From Sulfolobales archaeon (GTDB lineage: Archaea > Thermoproteota > Thermoprotei_A > Sulfolobales > NBVN01): a DNA stretch of 64,000 nt. Within the stretch, counting starts at the first letter, position 1. The number at the start of each line of letters is the position of its first letter. Where the stretch lies: contig JAOAKA010000002.1 in assembly GCA_026413885.1 (NCBI GenBank), positions 62,001-126,000 of the forward strand, in the 5' to 3' direction. Made by a program: the position numbers and the translations under genes. A model generated the notes under the pieces. It worked only from the letters and a program-made list of their open reading frames with translations, made no database searches and was not told the DNA's origin. Below are positions 1-10,374 of this stretch, one piece after another.

Positions 1-150
1 AGAAGGTGGATATGTAAGAAGTGCCGTGTCCCACTAGTTCCCGGCTTAACAGTTAGAGTAAGAATTAGAAGTACACACTCCTACTTAGTGATAGTTAAGA
101 AGTGTTTAATCTGCGGTTGGATAAATAGAACAGCTGTTAGTAGAAAGTAA
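1..150 (+). CDS. rnp4: RNase P protein component 4 (Rpp21/Rpr2-like), C-terminal part, truncated by window edge
   Basis: Frame 1 reads RRWICKKCRVPLVPGLTVRVRIRSTHSYLVIVKKCLICGWINRTAVSRK*; paired CxxC motifs (CKKC, CLIC) and LVPG..RVRIR pattern typical of archaeal Rpp21. Confidence 0.75.
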   Translation, partial: RRWICKKCRVPLVPGLTVRVRIRSTHSYLVIVKKCLICGWINRTAVSRK

Positions 151-537
151 GTCCTCTCACTCAAATAGAATACCTATGTTCACCTCACCATAGAGTTCTG
201 GCTAACACTATAGTCACTGCTCAAGATATTTACTCCACAGCTCTATGTAGTCTCGATGTTCTACATGATTCGCAGAGAAGACCTGCACTTACTGACTGGT
301 GATTGAACTTGAAGAATTCGAGACTTGCCTCATTCTCCAGTTTGCCGCGTCTACTCTTTAAAGTACAGGCTAGTGAGATTTAGACTGAGAGTACGATATG
401 CTGTTAATGACAATGGCGGTCATTCCATAGAAATCTGTGTAGAGAGCTGTGTATCTGTAACTACTTTATTAGGTGATGTAGATTATGCTTTGAGTAGAGG
501 GTTATAGCTTATCAGTTATAGCTGAGGAAGAGTTAGT

Positions 538-861
538 TTGGTGCGCAACTTGAAGACCATTACGTTAGTAGCCAGAGTTCCAGCTCTAGAGAGTGGTAAA
601 TATATCGCTAAAATTAAGCAGGTAGTCGGTAGTTTAATGGAACTCGATTTCAAGGTCCATCTCTTCATAGATCAGGGAGAGATTCCGGAACTCATAACGC
701 AGGGAGAAATAATAGACCTCAGGAAGACAAGTGTTAAAGACATCGTTAAGCGTATTCTAAGCTATATTAGCATAGATGTTTCAGATCCTGACATGTTAGA
801 GAAACTTGCTGGAGCCGGCATCAATGAGTCAGGAGAGCTCTTAGAGCCAGATTCTCTCTAG
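538..861 (+). CDS. hypothetical protein (107 aa)
   Basis: ORF with a plausible alpha/beta pattern; TTG/GTG start; no family recognised. Confidence 0.5.
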   Translation: MVRNLKTITLVARVPALESGKYIAKIKQVVGSLMELDFKVHLFIDQGEIPELITQGEIIDLRKTSVKDIVKRILSYISIDVSDPDMLEKLAGAGINESGELLEPDSL

Positions 862-971
862 TTAGGTGAGCCTAGGAACTCTACACCTTATTCTTAGTTA
901 ATATTTTCGTAAGCTGAAAGTTATTACTTTTAACTAGGAAGATCTAGTGAGACCTATCTGAGGTACGAGGA

Positions 972-1628
972 ATGCCTGAATACGCAGACCCCACTCTACT
1001 GAGTCTAGAAGATGGAGCCTTTCTGGTGAAACTTGCGAGAAGAGCTGTTGAAGAGTATTTGAAGACCGGTAGCGTTATTGAGTCTCCAGCTGTAAGCAGC
1101 ACACTGCAAGCTAGAGGCATGACTTTTACAACTATAAGAAAAGCATATAGAGAGCGGTATCTGCTGCGGGGTTGTGTTGGGTATTTATCTCCTATCGAAT
1201 CTCTAGTTAAGAATGTAATTACAACAGCTCTTGCGGCCGCTTTTGAAGACCCTAGATTCGAGCCTCTGCGAGACGACGAACTTGATCATGTAGTTTTTGA
1301 AGTCAGTGTTCTATCTACCTCTAGAGAAATAAAATCCGTGGGTAGAGAAAGATCTCGAGAAGTAGTAATAGGTAGAGATGGACTTGTAGCTGAATATAGG
1401 GTACACAGAGGAGTTCTACTACCTGAAGTACCTATTGAGTACTGCTGGGATGAAGAAACATTTCTATCAGAGACATGTGTTAAAGCCGGTATGCCTCCAG
1501 ACTGCTGGTTGAGTGAGAAAGTAAAGATTAAGAAGTTTACCGCTAGAGTCTTTAGAGAAACCTCACCTAGAGGAAGTGTTGTGGAGCTAGATCTATCGAG
1601 AGAGTATCGAGAAAAATGCCGAATATAG
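972..1628 (+). CDS. AMMECR1-domain protein (TIGR00296-like)
   Basis: LRGCVGYLSPIE motif and overall AMMECR1 layout. Confidence 0.85.
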   Translation: MPEYADPTLLSLEDGAFLVKLARRAVEEYLKTGSVIESPAVSSTLQARGMTFTTIRKAYRERYLLRGCVGYLSPIESLVKNVITTALAAAFEDPRFEPLRDDELDHVVFEVSVLSTSREIKSVGRERSREVVIGRDGLVAEYRVHRGVLLPEVPIEYCWDEETFLSETCVKAGMPPDCWLSEKVKIKKFTARVFRETSPRGSVVELDLSREYREKCRI

Positions 1629-1806
1629 TCGAATACACTAGAAATAACACATAGTTAAACTAACCACACAACTCAGAAGAGCTCGAAATACTAAAACATT
1701 ACTTCATCGCTACAATATTTTCGTGTTATGTATTTAGGTTTAACTGCCGTAAGCGGCTCACAAACTGTCTTCAACACGTTTTCAAATAAGAGAAATACTG
1801 TGAAAG

Positions 1807-1881
1807 TGCCGCGGCCGGGATTTGAACCCGGGTCACGGGCTCGAAAGGCCCGCATACTTGGCCGGGCTATACTACCGCGGC
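1807..1881 (-). tRNA. tRNA-Glu (anticodon UUC)
   Basis: Reverse complement GCCGCGGTAGTATAGCCCGGCCAAGTATGCGGGCCTTTCGAGCCCGTGACCCGGGTTCAAATCCCGGCCGCGGC+A; 7-bp acceptor stem, CGGGC/GCCCG anticodon stem with loop CTTTCGA, CCGGG/CCCGG T arm with TTCAAAT. No intron. Confidence 0.95.
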
Positions 1882-1969
1882 TCCAGATACTTATCGATAG
1901 CTCTAGTTTATAAAGGTTGTAAATAGGATCTGTGTTTCGGGTTAGCACACAGTTGCTTGGGGATCAACT

Positions 1970-3253
1970 GTGGCAGGTACAATAGAGTTCACTAAACCTA
2001 GTGATGCTCTAAAGAAACTTCTAGCTGAGGCTTCAGTTAATCTCGACGGAGAGTACGTGGATTTAGTAGATGCCGTAGGTAGATATGCTTATAGAGAGTA
2101 TGTCTCTAAGGTAGACTTACCACCGTTTAATAGATCAGCTGTAGATGGAGTTGCCGCCAGATTTGTCGATATAGCCGGGGCTTCGGAAAGCTCACCAATA
2201 TTGCTGAAACTTACCGGCAGTGTAGACGTAGATAGCACAGAAATTCCAGTGTTAAAGCAGTCAGAGGCTATATTAATATCTACTGGAGCACCCATACCTA
2301 GTGGAGCAGACGTCGTAATACCTGTAGAGTATTGTGCGATTAGCGGTGACTTAGTCTATATATATAGAACGTACCCAAAGTATGCTAATATATCTCTTCG
2401 AGGAGAAGACCTCAGAGTGGGAAGCATCATAGTCCGTAGAGGTACTAAGCTGAGGCCGTGGCATATAGCAGCACTAGCTGCTTCCGGCTATAGTCAGATT
2501 GAAGTATTTAGGAAGCCGAGAATAGCTGTAGTAAATACTGGTAATGAAATAGTGAGAGGCGTGATCCCCAATGTAACTTACTACGTAGTTACGTCATACG
2601 TAAGAGAGTTAGGTGGGGAAGTAGTCTACTCGAGAGTTGTTTCAGATGATATTGATGAAATAGCTAGAACACTGAGAGAAGCTGTTGAAGTCTCAGACGT
2701 AGTAGTAGTTACGGGAGGTACATCTGTTGGAGCTAGAGATGTAGTACCAAAAGCCCTCTTAAAGCTGGAGTATTCTCGTGAGGTTTTTCGCGGTGTTAGA
2801 ATAAGACCTGGTAGAACCGCTAGTGCTTACGTAGTGAGAGGAAAGCCGGTAATACTTGTATCCGGCCTTCCCGTCGCAGCTTATATTAGCTTAGACTTGC
2901 TTCTACCCCCTCTGTTAGGTAAGGCGTGTAGCACCCCCTTCGAATTCGAGTTAAAACCATCGATCGTAGGTAAGCTAATTAGGAAGCTACCTAATGAAGT
3001 CGGCTTTAGATCGTTCTACAGAGTTATTGCGTGTAGAGACCGTGATGAGGTGTTGATAATACCACTACGTCTTACAGGATCCGGCATACTCTCTACTCTA
3101 ATTAAAGGTAACGCTATACTCGAAATACCGGAAGACTTTGAGGGTTATGAAGAAGGAAGCATAGTTAAAGTAACTCTCATAAATCCCTTAGTCAATTGCT
3201 CAGATATCGTCAATGGAGGACATGATCTTAAGCGTGGAGACAGCACACAGTGA
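1970..3253 (+). CDS. moeA: molybdopterin molybdenumtransferase MoeA
   Basis: PPFNRSAVDGVA, GADVVIPVE, VVVVTGGTSVGARDVVPKAL, VSGLPVAAY motifs. Confidence 0.9.
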   Translation: MAGTIEFTKPSDALKKLLAEASVNLDGEYVDLVDAVGRYAYREYVSKVDLPPFNRSAVDGVAARFVDIAGASESSPILLKLTGSVDVDSTEIPVLKQSEAILISTGAPIPSGADVVIPVEYCAISGDLVYIYRTYPKYANISLRGEDLRVGSIIVRRGTKLRPWHIAALAASGYSQIEVFRKPRIAVVNTGNEIVRGVIPNVTYYVVTSYVRELGGEVVYSRVVSDDIDEIARTLREAVEVSDVVVVTGGTSVGARDVVPKALLKLEYSREVFRGVRIRPGRTASAYVVRGKPVILVSGLPVAAYISLDLLLPPLLGKACSTPFEFELKPSIVGKLIRKLPNEVGFRSFYRVIACRDRDEVLIIPLRLTGSGILSTLIKGNAILEIPEDFEGYEEGSIVKVTLINPLVNCSDIVNGGHDLKRGDSTQ

Positions 3254-3353
3254 TAGTGACCTAGTATTTGAAATAACTTCTAGTTACTGCAGCTAGTATT
3301 GTCTCTATCCTACCTATATAACTTATAGAGTAGTATAGACTTACGGTGGGGCC

Positions 3354-3806
3354 GTGAGTAACAGTGACTTAATCGAGATATTGCTTAAGGAAGAGCTTAG
3401 AATAGCGAATAAACACCTTCCACGTTCTAGAAAAACTCTTAGAGAGCTTCTGAGTGAAGACTATCCGAGTGTTCTATGTCGAGATGGGTCTCGGCACTTC
3501 TTTAGGCGGAGTGAGCTAGAAAGCATCTCCAGATTAGTCGATAGAGAGAGCTTGGATAACATCCTCTTACCCATCGTTATAACTATAGTTCCTGAGTCAG
3601 AAGGTATTGTTGGTATTGTAGAGGATAGACACTCAGTTGAGCTAGTATGTAGAGCACTAGGTTTAGAGTGTGAAGGCGAGAAAATATTTCTCTATAGACC
3701 CCAGCTCTATGAATTAAGAAAGAACTACTCTACGATTTTTCAATTAGCTCTCTCGTATGTAGTTACTTCAAGCTCGGAAGGCCCAGATGTAGAGCTGCGG
3801 ACTTAA
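3354..3806 (+). CDS. UPF0216/DUF61 family protein
   Basis: LRIANKHLPRSRKTLRELL N-terminal motif and overall pattern of DUF61. Confidence 0.65.
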   Translation: MSNSDLIEILLKEELRIANKHLPRSRKTLRELLSEDYPSVLCRDGSRHFFRRSELESISRLVDRESLDNILLPIVITIVPESEGIVGIVEDRHSVELVCRALGLECEGEKIFLYRPQLYELRKNYSTIFQLALSYVVTSSSEGPDVELRT

Positions 3807-3941
3807 GACTAGATACTACATATCTCTACTGGACCGCAGATTAATGTCTAAGTCTGCGAGCCCTGAGATAGTTTTCTAGAGTCAATACAGCTAGGATTTT
3901 AGCTTATTACTGACTGGTCTTAGTGAATGGATGGTGTCTAG

Positions 3942-4247
3942 TTGAGCGATGTCATTACAAACATCGAAGCAGAAGCTGAAGAAGTTATCGAGAACGCTAA
4001 GAAGAGAGCTCAAGCTATTGTAGCAGAAGCTAGAGCTAGAGCAGAGAGCATCTTATCTGATGATAGCTATAAGAAAGAACTAGAGGAATTCAGGCGGACT
4101 GCTGAGAGAAACCTGCAGAAAGAAATCCAGGAGATCATGCTTCAAGCTGAAAACGAAGTAGAGAGAATACGGTCTATTTCAGAGAGCTCTCTAGATAGAC
4201 TAGCTAAGAAGCTTGCTTCTAAAATTGCAGGTGTCGTTATTGAGTAA
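3942..4247 (+). CDS. ahaH: A-type ATP synthase peripheral stalk subunit H-like
   Basis: Alanine/glutamate-rich coiled coil at the head of the A-ATPase operon. Confidence 0.7.
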   Translation: MSDVITNIEAEAEEVIENAKKRAQAIVAEARARAESILSDDSYKKELEEFRRTAERNLQKEIQEIMLQAENEVERIRSISESSLDRLAKKLASKIAGVVIE

Positions 4248-6177
4248 TATAAAGCAGACCATCTTAAGTGACCCAGATGTAGCTCTCAAAATTGTTGTTG
4301 TAGTTCCTAGAGATTATGTAGGTGAAGTAACTGAATTACTTCTAAAAAGAGAAGTATTGGAGCCTGTGGTTCTAGAGCCAGGCACTCCACTACTTAGAGA
4401 ATATGAAGCATACTTCTCTTTGCTGAAGAAAGCTGGAGAGATATGTAAGTACTTGGAGTCAAATATTGAAGAGAAAATAGTGGTTCGAGTTGAAATACCT
4501 CAGGGAAGTATAAAAAGCACGGTAGAGTCTCTAGTAGCTGTCGTAGAAGACATATACGAGAAAGTTAAAAGCTTAAATACAGTGATCTCGTCTCACAAAG
4601 CAGAGCTAGAAGAATTGGAAGCTATAAAGAAGCTTACTGAAGCACTAATAGCTAGACACCCAGATGGGAGAATTTCCCTCATCAATTACTCTGGAAGACT
4701 AGTAGTCACAAAATCTCTAATAGCTACTGAAGGAACTTATGAACAGCTTAAGAGTAAGTCACTCTCAGTAATTGAAGCTGTAGAATATGGAAAAAAGATA
4801 GTGGCTTCTCTAGCTTTCAGTAGGGAAACATTCAACGAAATAGCTAGGACCGCTAGTGCGGATATGAAGTTCTTGGAAATTGAAGAAGCTCCAACTGAGA
4901 CACTAGCGAATTTCACAGCTAGATTAGACAAGAGAATAACTGAAATAGGTAAGATTATTGAGGAATTCACAGCTAGAAAGCATGATATACTTAAGTCTGC
5001 GATTAGAGACATAGCTGTACTGAAGTCTCTAGTTGAATCTGAGTATGAGAGAAACAAGATTCTTCAAAGTGCTCTAAGCTCGAAATTTGTTGTAGCTATC
5101 ACTGGGTGGATTCCGAGGTCTAAAGTCGATGGTGTAGTAAAGTCTCTCGATTCATACCCGGTATATGTAGGTCTCCTTGAAGACGAGAATCCACCGGTAG
5201 ACTTTAAGAATCTCGCTCCATTTAAGCCGTTCGAGCTACTAACAGAGCTATATGGAATACCTTCTCCTCACGAGTGGGATCCAACACCACTTCTCACTTA
5301 CTCATTCCTGCTCTTCTTCTCCTTAATGATGTCTGATGCCGGTTACGGACTGGGGGTTGTCTTAGCTACGAGGTATATTTTACCTAGATTCACGATCGAT
5401 CCTGAGTCTCCAGGCTTTCTGAGGCTTAAGAAAATCCTCTATACTGGTGGTATATTGAGCATAGTGACTGGTATATTATCTAAGAGTTTCCTAGGTTCAT
5501 TGATAGGTAGGTATATACCGATAGAGAGACCTCTCATAAATACCTTCGATATAATGAAGCTAATAGGACTGAGCCTAGCGATAGGATTTGTATTTACTTT
5601 TCTATCACATAGTATAGCTCTAGCTAAAAATGTGAAGCTCCGCAGAAGCTACGATGCAGTCTACGAAATCGGTGTAATGCTCACAATGTTGGGTGGAGTA
5701 TTTGTTGTAACTAGAGTATTTAACTTAGGGTGGATGACTGTATCGGAAGACCTCTATAGAGCTACTCTCTCTATAACCCTCATCGGAGTAGCTCTAGTAG
5801 TATTTACAAAGATCAAGACAATGGGTGGTGTTGGAGGTTTTCTCTGGCTCTTCGATATCGTAGGAATAGTGGGAGACGTCTTCTCGTATGTTAGAATAGC
5901 CGGTATTGCTGGTGGAACAGCTTTTTTAGCAGAAGCTTTCAATAGCATATTAGCCGGTGTAGTCAGCAGTCTAGTAGGTCTGAACTACACAGCCGGTATC
6001 GCGTTAGGAGTTCTCCTAGCACTAGTAATACACACTCTAAACTTAGCTCTCTCAGCAGTAAGTCCATTCGTACACTCACTGCGGCTATGTCTATTTGAGA
6101 TATCTTCTAAATTCTTTGAAGCACAGGGAAGAAGGATAAAACCCGTTAAAATGGTTATTGGAAAAATGGTGGTGTAG
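4213..6177 (+). CDS. atpI: A/V-type ATP synthase subunit I (a subunit)
   Basis: Long cytoplasmic N-terminal domain, then multiple TMs with MMSDAGYGLG and FSYVRIAGIAGGT motifs. The likely start is a TTG near 4240 (MSNIKQT), overlapping the end of the upstream ORF. Confidence 0.92.
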   Translation: MLLKLQVSLLSNIKQTILSDPDVALKIVVVVPRDYVGEVTELLLKREVLEPVVLEPGTPLLREYEAYFSLLKKAGEICKYLESNIEEKIVVRVEIPQGSIKSTVESLVAVVEDIYEKVKSLNTVISSHKAELEELEAIKKLTEALIARHPDGRISLINYSGRLVVTKSLIATEGTYEQLKSKSLSVIEAVEYGKKIVASLAFSRETFNEIARTASADMKFLEIEEAPTETLANFTARLDKRITEIGKIIEEFTARKHDILKSAIRDIAVLKSLVESEYERNKILQSALSSKFVVAITGWIPRSKVDGVVKSLDSYPVYVGLLEDENPPVDFKNLAPFKPFELLTELYGIPSPHEWDPTPLLTYSFLLFFSLMMSDAGYGLGVVLATRYILPRFTIDPESPGFLRLKKILYTGGILSIVTGILSKSFLGSLIGRYIPIERPLINTFDIMKLIGLSLAIGFVFTFLSHSIALAKNVKLRRSYDAVYEIGVMLTMLGGVFVVTRVFNLGWMTVSEDLYRATLSITLIGVALVVFTKIKTMGGVGGFLWLFDIVGIVGDVFSYVRIAGIAGGTAFLAEAFNSILAGVVSSLVGLNYTAGIALGVLLALVIHTLNLALSAVSPFVHSLRLCLFEISSKFFEAQGRRIKPVKMVIGKMVV

Positions 6178-6291
6178 CTAGAATTAGCTAGACTATTTAC
6201 ACTAGATAGTAGAACACTTATACATACTTATACTCAGCGAGATCAGTAAAATAGGTTTCATAAGTTATACTATGAAATACGTATGAAAGTG

Positions 6292-6301
6292 CTTATATAA
6301 G
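6292..6301 (+). promoter_or_regulatory. candidate TATA box (CTTATATAAG) of an internal promoter for atpK
   Basis: AT-rich box in a ~155-bp gap inside the ATPase operon, ~30 bp upstream of the atpK ATG at 6332, preceded by purine-rich GAAAG. Confidence 0.5.
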
Positions 6302-6331
6302 ATATCGGTATTTAACCTAGGAGAGCTGTTA

Positions 6332-6811
6332 ATGGATGCCGGTGTATTAGCTTATCTAGCTCCCGCACTGGCGGAAGCGCTCGCAGTAATCGGAACTACG
6401 CTGGGGATAAGGAGAGCAGCATCTGTAGGGCTCTCCATAATATCTGAAGAACCAGCTATGAGAGCACCAGTATTACTCTTAACGTTCTTTCCAGCATCTC
6501 AGACACTAATCTATGGGTTTGTCTTCGTCTACTTCATGTATGTACAGTATCTACCGACAGCTATGAGCAAGTATGGTGGTATAGTTCCTCTAACAGTAGC
6601 ATTAGCGTTTCTAGGAATCTCTCTATTTGTAGGATTCGCTCAGCTATTTTCAGCTTGGATGCAGGGTATTGTATGTGCTGACGCGATATCTCTCTTAGTA
6701 AAAACTAGGGGAGGTATATTCTCAATGGGTCTAATACTAGCTGCTTACGAAGAACTCTTCGGAATGCTCGGACTGGTCTACGGCTTCCTAATGGCTTCTC
6801 TGGTGATCTAA
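6332..6811 (+). CDS. atpK: A-type ATP synthase subunit K (rotor proteolipid, duplicated hairpin)
   Basis: Four-TM proteolipid with GTTLGIRRAASVGLSIISEEP; operon context. Confidence 0.9.
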   Translation: MDAGVLAYLAPALAEALAVIGTTLGIRRAASVGLSIISEEPAMRAPVLLLTFFPASQTLIYGFVFVYFMYVQYLPTAMSKYGGIVPLTVALAFLGISLFVGFAQLFSAWMQGIVCADAISLLVKTRGGIFSMGLILAAYEELFGMLGLVYGFLMASLVI

Positions 6812-7410
6812 TGAATTCTCTCGAATCACTGAGAGAAGCTGTTTTAAGGAAAGCGAGAGATGAGTCTGAAAAAATAATATTAAGTGCTCAAGAAAGTGCT
6901 AAGAAGATCTTGGAGGAAGCAGTAGGAAGAAAGAAAGTTATGATAGAGTCTGAGAAGAGGAAGGTCATTTCAGAATTAAACTATGAAGCTAGAGTTGCTG
7001 AAGCTAGGCTGAAAGCTAGAATATCCGTCAGTAAAGCAAAACATGAAGTAATTAATAAAGCTGTTAGTAGAGCAGTGAAGATTCTTGAAGAACTACCTCC
7101 AGAGCTTAGGTGGAAGTCTCTAAGAACACTCTTAGAGGAAGCAGTTAAAGAAGCTAGGAGTAGTTTAGGTGAGTTAAACAAGCTGATTGTGTATATCTCT
7201 GAGAGAGACCTTGAGTTATTTAAAACAATTGCTAGAGAAATACCGCTAACCTATGGAGTAGAACTGGAAGTGCGTACAGCTAGAATATCTGGGGGAGTTA
7301 TTGTTGAAGATCCTGAGGGTAAAATCAGAATAGACAACAGTTATGACTCTAGATCTACTGTTTTACTCTCTAGGTTAAGTAAGAGCCTCGTAAGAGAGGT
7401 GGGTATTTGA
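6811..7410 (+). CDS. atpE: A-type ATP synthase subunit E
   Basis: E-subunit coiled coil and C-terminal domain; operon context. Confidence 0.85.
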   Translation: MNSLESLREAVLRKARDESEKIILSAQESAKKILEEAVGRKKVMIESEKRKVISELNYEARVAEARLKARISVSKAKHEVINKAVSRAVKILEELPPELRWKSLRTLLEEAVKEARSSLGELNKLIVYISERDLELFKTIAREIPLTYGVELEVRTARISGGVIVEDPEGKIRIDNSYDSRSTVLLSRLSKSLVREVGI

Positions 7411-8258
7411 AGCCATCTAGAGAAGTATCCGTCGGCTTGATTAGAACTCTACTTAGTAGACCTCCTAGAATATCAGATATGCTTGAAGCAGCTCTAAAGG
7501 ATCTAGATGTAGGTATAGAATCAGTTTCTCAGCAGTATGGATTTAGAATATTGTTTACAAATCTACGTGATGTAAAATCGTATGAAGAACTCGATAAACA
7601 AGTACTCGCAGTTCTCAGAAACGAAGTCTGCGAAGTAGTTAAAGCTCTACCTGAGAACTACGTAGATTTCGTTAAAACCTTCTTTAAGTTGATGGATATA
7701 GAGATTCTCTGTCTAGAGACCCCACCAAGTAGAGTAATTAGTATGAGTCTAGGATCTATTGCAGAGAGTAAGTCTAGCGATTTTGAGGGTGTAGTAGCCC
7801 ACATGCACGATGTGTGTGTAGAGAGAGGTATTGACAGCGTGTATGTCGAGTATTTAAATAGGGTATTGAAATCTCTCACCACAGTTGATGAAGACTACCG
7901 GTGGGTGTATGAAGCTGTAAAATCACTAGTAGCTCTTCACTACTATAGATACCTCAAGAACTCCGAACTTCTTAGACTAGAAATTAAGAACTTCGAAAAC
8001 TTTCTTAAGATCCTCGACCTAGATCCACTAACTGAAATAACTCTCAAAAAATCTCTAGAAGCCTTAAGTAGAGTTGACGTGGCTGAACTATCTAAGTATA
8101 CTGTTTACGAAGCCTCTGAAGCTCTAGATATAGCTACTAAGCTCACATACTTCAGAGAAGGTTTAATCAACATACTAACTTTTTATTTAATCAGTAAGTA
8201 CTACGAAACAAAAGTTACGCGATACGTATTTCTTCCTAAAGTCTTGAAGAGGTGGTAG
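7407..8258 (+). CDS. atpC: A-type ATP synthase subunit C (V-ATPase d-like)
   Basis: Position between E and F; helical protein of expected length. Confidence 0.75.
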   Translation: MKPSREVSVGLIRTLLSRPPRISDMLEAALKDLDVGIESVSQQYGFRILFTNLRDVKSYEELDKQVLAVLRNEVCEVVKALPENYVDFVKTFFKLMDIEILCLETPPSRVISMSLGSIAESKSSDFEGVVAHMHDVCVERGIDSVYVEYLNRVLKSLTTVDEDYRWVYEAVKSLVALHYYRYLKNSELLRLEIKNFENFLKILDLDPLTEITLKKSLEALSRVDVAELSKYTVYEASEALDIATKLTYFREGLINILTFYLISKYYETKVTRYVFLPKVLKRW

Positions 8259-8596
8259 AATTACCTGAAACCGGAGAGCTGAAACTAGTCGCATTGGTTA
8301 AGAAAGAGTTCCTACCTCTATTCAAAACTCTAGGTTTAAGTAATGTTGTAAGTGCAGATGAAGCCTCAAGTGCTACTTTAGCTCTAGAAGAACTCGTAAA
8401 ATCAGGGGATGTTGCTGTAGTTCTAGTTCAGAAATCACTTATGAGAACCATGAAAATACCTGCTGAAGTCTACAGTAAGCTATACCCAATACTTATTGAA
8501 ATACCGGATGAACCTGCAGATATAGCTATAGAATCTCGAGAGTATTACCGAGATATCGTACGCAAGTTTATTGGATACGAGATCTACGTAGGGTGA
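8252..8596 (+). CDS. atpF: A-type ATP synthase subunit F
   Basis: Small alpha/beta protein with VAVVLVQKSL...PILIEIPD pattern; operon context. Confidence 0.85.
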   Translation: MVELPETGELKLVALVKKEFLPLFKTLGLSNVVSADEASSATLALEELVKSGDVAVVLVQKSLMRTMKIPAEVYSKLYPILIEIPDEPADIAIESREYYRDIVRKFIGYEIYVG

Positions 8597-10374
8597 GGAG
8601 TTTGAGTAGCCGTGTTGGAAGAATATACAGAATCTCAGGACCCCTCGTAGTTGCTGAAGGTCTGGCGGGAGTTATGATGTATGAAGTAGTTAGAGTAGGT
8701 GAAGAAGGATTAATAGGTGAAGTAATAGCAATACGAGGAGATAGAACCTTCATCCAGGTCTATGAAGAAACTTCTGGATTAACTGTAGGTGAGAAAGTTG
8801 TACCTACTGGTAAACCATTGTCAGCAGAACTAGGGCCGGGTTTAATAGGATCTATCTACGACGGACTCCAGAGACCAGAAAAAGAAATAGGAGTTAAAAC
8901 TGGTAGTATATTTATAGAGAGAGGAGTTAGTGTTCCACCACTAAGACGTGAAGTCAAGTGGAGTTTTGAAAAAAACAGAGAGATTAAACTCGGAGATAAG
9001 ATAGCGCCGGGGGATATAGTTGGATTTGTTAAAGAGACACCGCTCGTACTACATAAGATTATGGTGCCGCCCGAAGTAGGTGGATATGTCAAATGGATCG
9101 CTGACGACGGTGACTACACTATAGAAGATTCTGTAGCTATAGTATCACTTGGTGACAGAGAGTACGAGGTAAAGATGTATCAGCCCTGGCCTATTAGAAG
9201 GCCGAGACCACACTCTGAAAAACTCGGTCCTATAGAGCCTCTGATTACTGGTATTAGAGTTATAGACTACATGTTTCCAATAGCTAAGGGTGGTAAAGCA
9301 GCAATACCGGGAGGCTTCGGCACTGGGAAGACTGTAGCTCTCCAAGAAATAACTAAGTGGAGTCATGCAGACATAGCTATCTACGTAGGTTGTGGTGAGA
9401 GAGGTAATGAAATGTCTGACGCATTAACTAGCTTTATGAAGCTCTTAGACCCGAGGCGCGGGAGACTTATGATGGAGAGGTCTGTATTTATAGCGAATAC
9501 CAGCAACATGCCTGTAGCCGCTAGAGAGACGAGTGTATTTCTAGGTGTAACTATAGGAGAGTACTTTAGAGACATGGGTTATGACGTAGTCATGGTAGCT
9601 GACTCTACCAGTAGGTGGGCGGAAGCTATGAGAGAGATAAGTGGTAGAATGGAGGAAATGCCTGGTGAAGAGGGCTTCCCAGCATACCTATCGAGTAGGT
9701 TAGCAGAATTCTACGAGAGAGCGGGTAGAGTTAAAGTCTTGGGGAGACCTGAGAGATCCGGTAGCTTAACGATATTTGGTGCTGTATCTCCTCCAGGTGG
9801 AGACTTCAGTGAACCAGTTGTTAGGTCTACTGTTAGATATGTTCAGTGCTTTTACGCTTTAGACTACGGGTTAGCTACTCGCAGACACTTTCCAGCCATC
9901 AACTGGTTGATGAGCTATAGTCTATACATAGACTTCGTTAAAGCGTATTGGAATAAGCTGAGTAGGTGGAGTGAGTATAGAGAAACAGCTTTAAAAATAC
10001 TTCAGCGTGAAGCTGAACTCAGCGATATAGTGAGACTTGTTGGACCAGAAGCGCTTCCAGAAGAAGATAAGCTAACACTCGAAATCTCGAGAATGATACG
10101 CGAAGACTTTCTGCAGCAGAGTGCTCTAAATCCCGTCGACTCTTACTCTCCACCTGAGAAGGATGTAATGATTATGGAAGCTGTAATGGAGTTCTACAGA
10201 CTAGCTGGAAGAGCTTTAATGAAGGGAGTGACCGTAGCTAGAGTGCGGGAACTAAAGAGTAGAACTCTGATAGCTCAGATGAAGTACTACACTCTAGAGC
10301 AGTTAAAAAGCGGAGTTTTCGAGAATATAGTTAACAGCATTAGATCAGACTTCAAGGAGCTTCTAGGTGGGTAA
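8593..10374 (+). CDS. atpA: A-type ATP synthase catalytic subunit A
   Basis: [16 protein letters not shown]-loop; [34 protein letters not shown]. Confidence 0.98.
   Translation: MRSLSSRVGRIYRISGPLVVAEGLAGVMMYEVVRVGEEGLIGEVIAIRGDRTFIQVYEETSGLTVGEKVVPTGKPLSAELGPGLIGSIYDGLQRPEKEIGVKTGSIFIERGVSVPPLRREVKWSFEKNREIKLGDKIAPGDIVGFVKETPLVLHKIMVPPEVGGYVKWIADDGDYTIEDSVAIVSLGDREYEVKMYQPWPIRRPRPHSEKLGPIEPLITGIRVIDYMFPIAKGGKAAIPGGFGTGKTVALQEITKWSHADIAIYVGCGERGNEMSDALTSFMKLLDPRRGRLMMERSVFIANTSNMPVAARETSVFLGVTIGEYFRDMGYDVVMVADSTSRWAEAMREISGRMEEMPGEEGFPAYLSSRLAEFYERAGRVKVLGRPERSGSLTIFGAVSPPGGDFSEPVVRSTVRYVQCFYALDYGLATRRHFPAINWLMSYSLYIDFVKAYWNKLSRWSEYRETALKILQREAELSDIVRLVGPEALPEEDKLTLEISRMIREDFLQQSALNPVDSYSPPEKDVMIMEAVMEFYRLAGRALMKGVTVARVRELKSRTLIAQMKYYTLEQLKSGVFENIVNSIRSDFKELLGG

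Noticed and set aside
290-330. CTGACTGGTGATTG as a D'-C' pair of a C/D sRNA
   Set aside because: No C box at the required distance upstream and no D box downstream.
325-507. 60-aa ORF MPHSPVCRVYSL...
   Set aside because: Low-confidence short frame with no recognisable family or coding context; could be chance.
1691-1948. ORFs on both strands across the tRNA-Glu gene (1691..1948 -, 1728..1913 +)
   Set aside because: They run through the tRNA and translate its sequence (GSNPGRGT / RPGFEPGSRARKARI); spurious.
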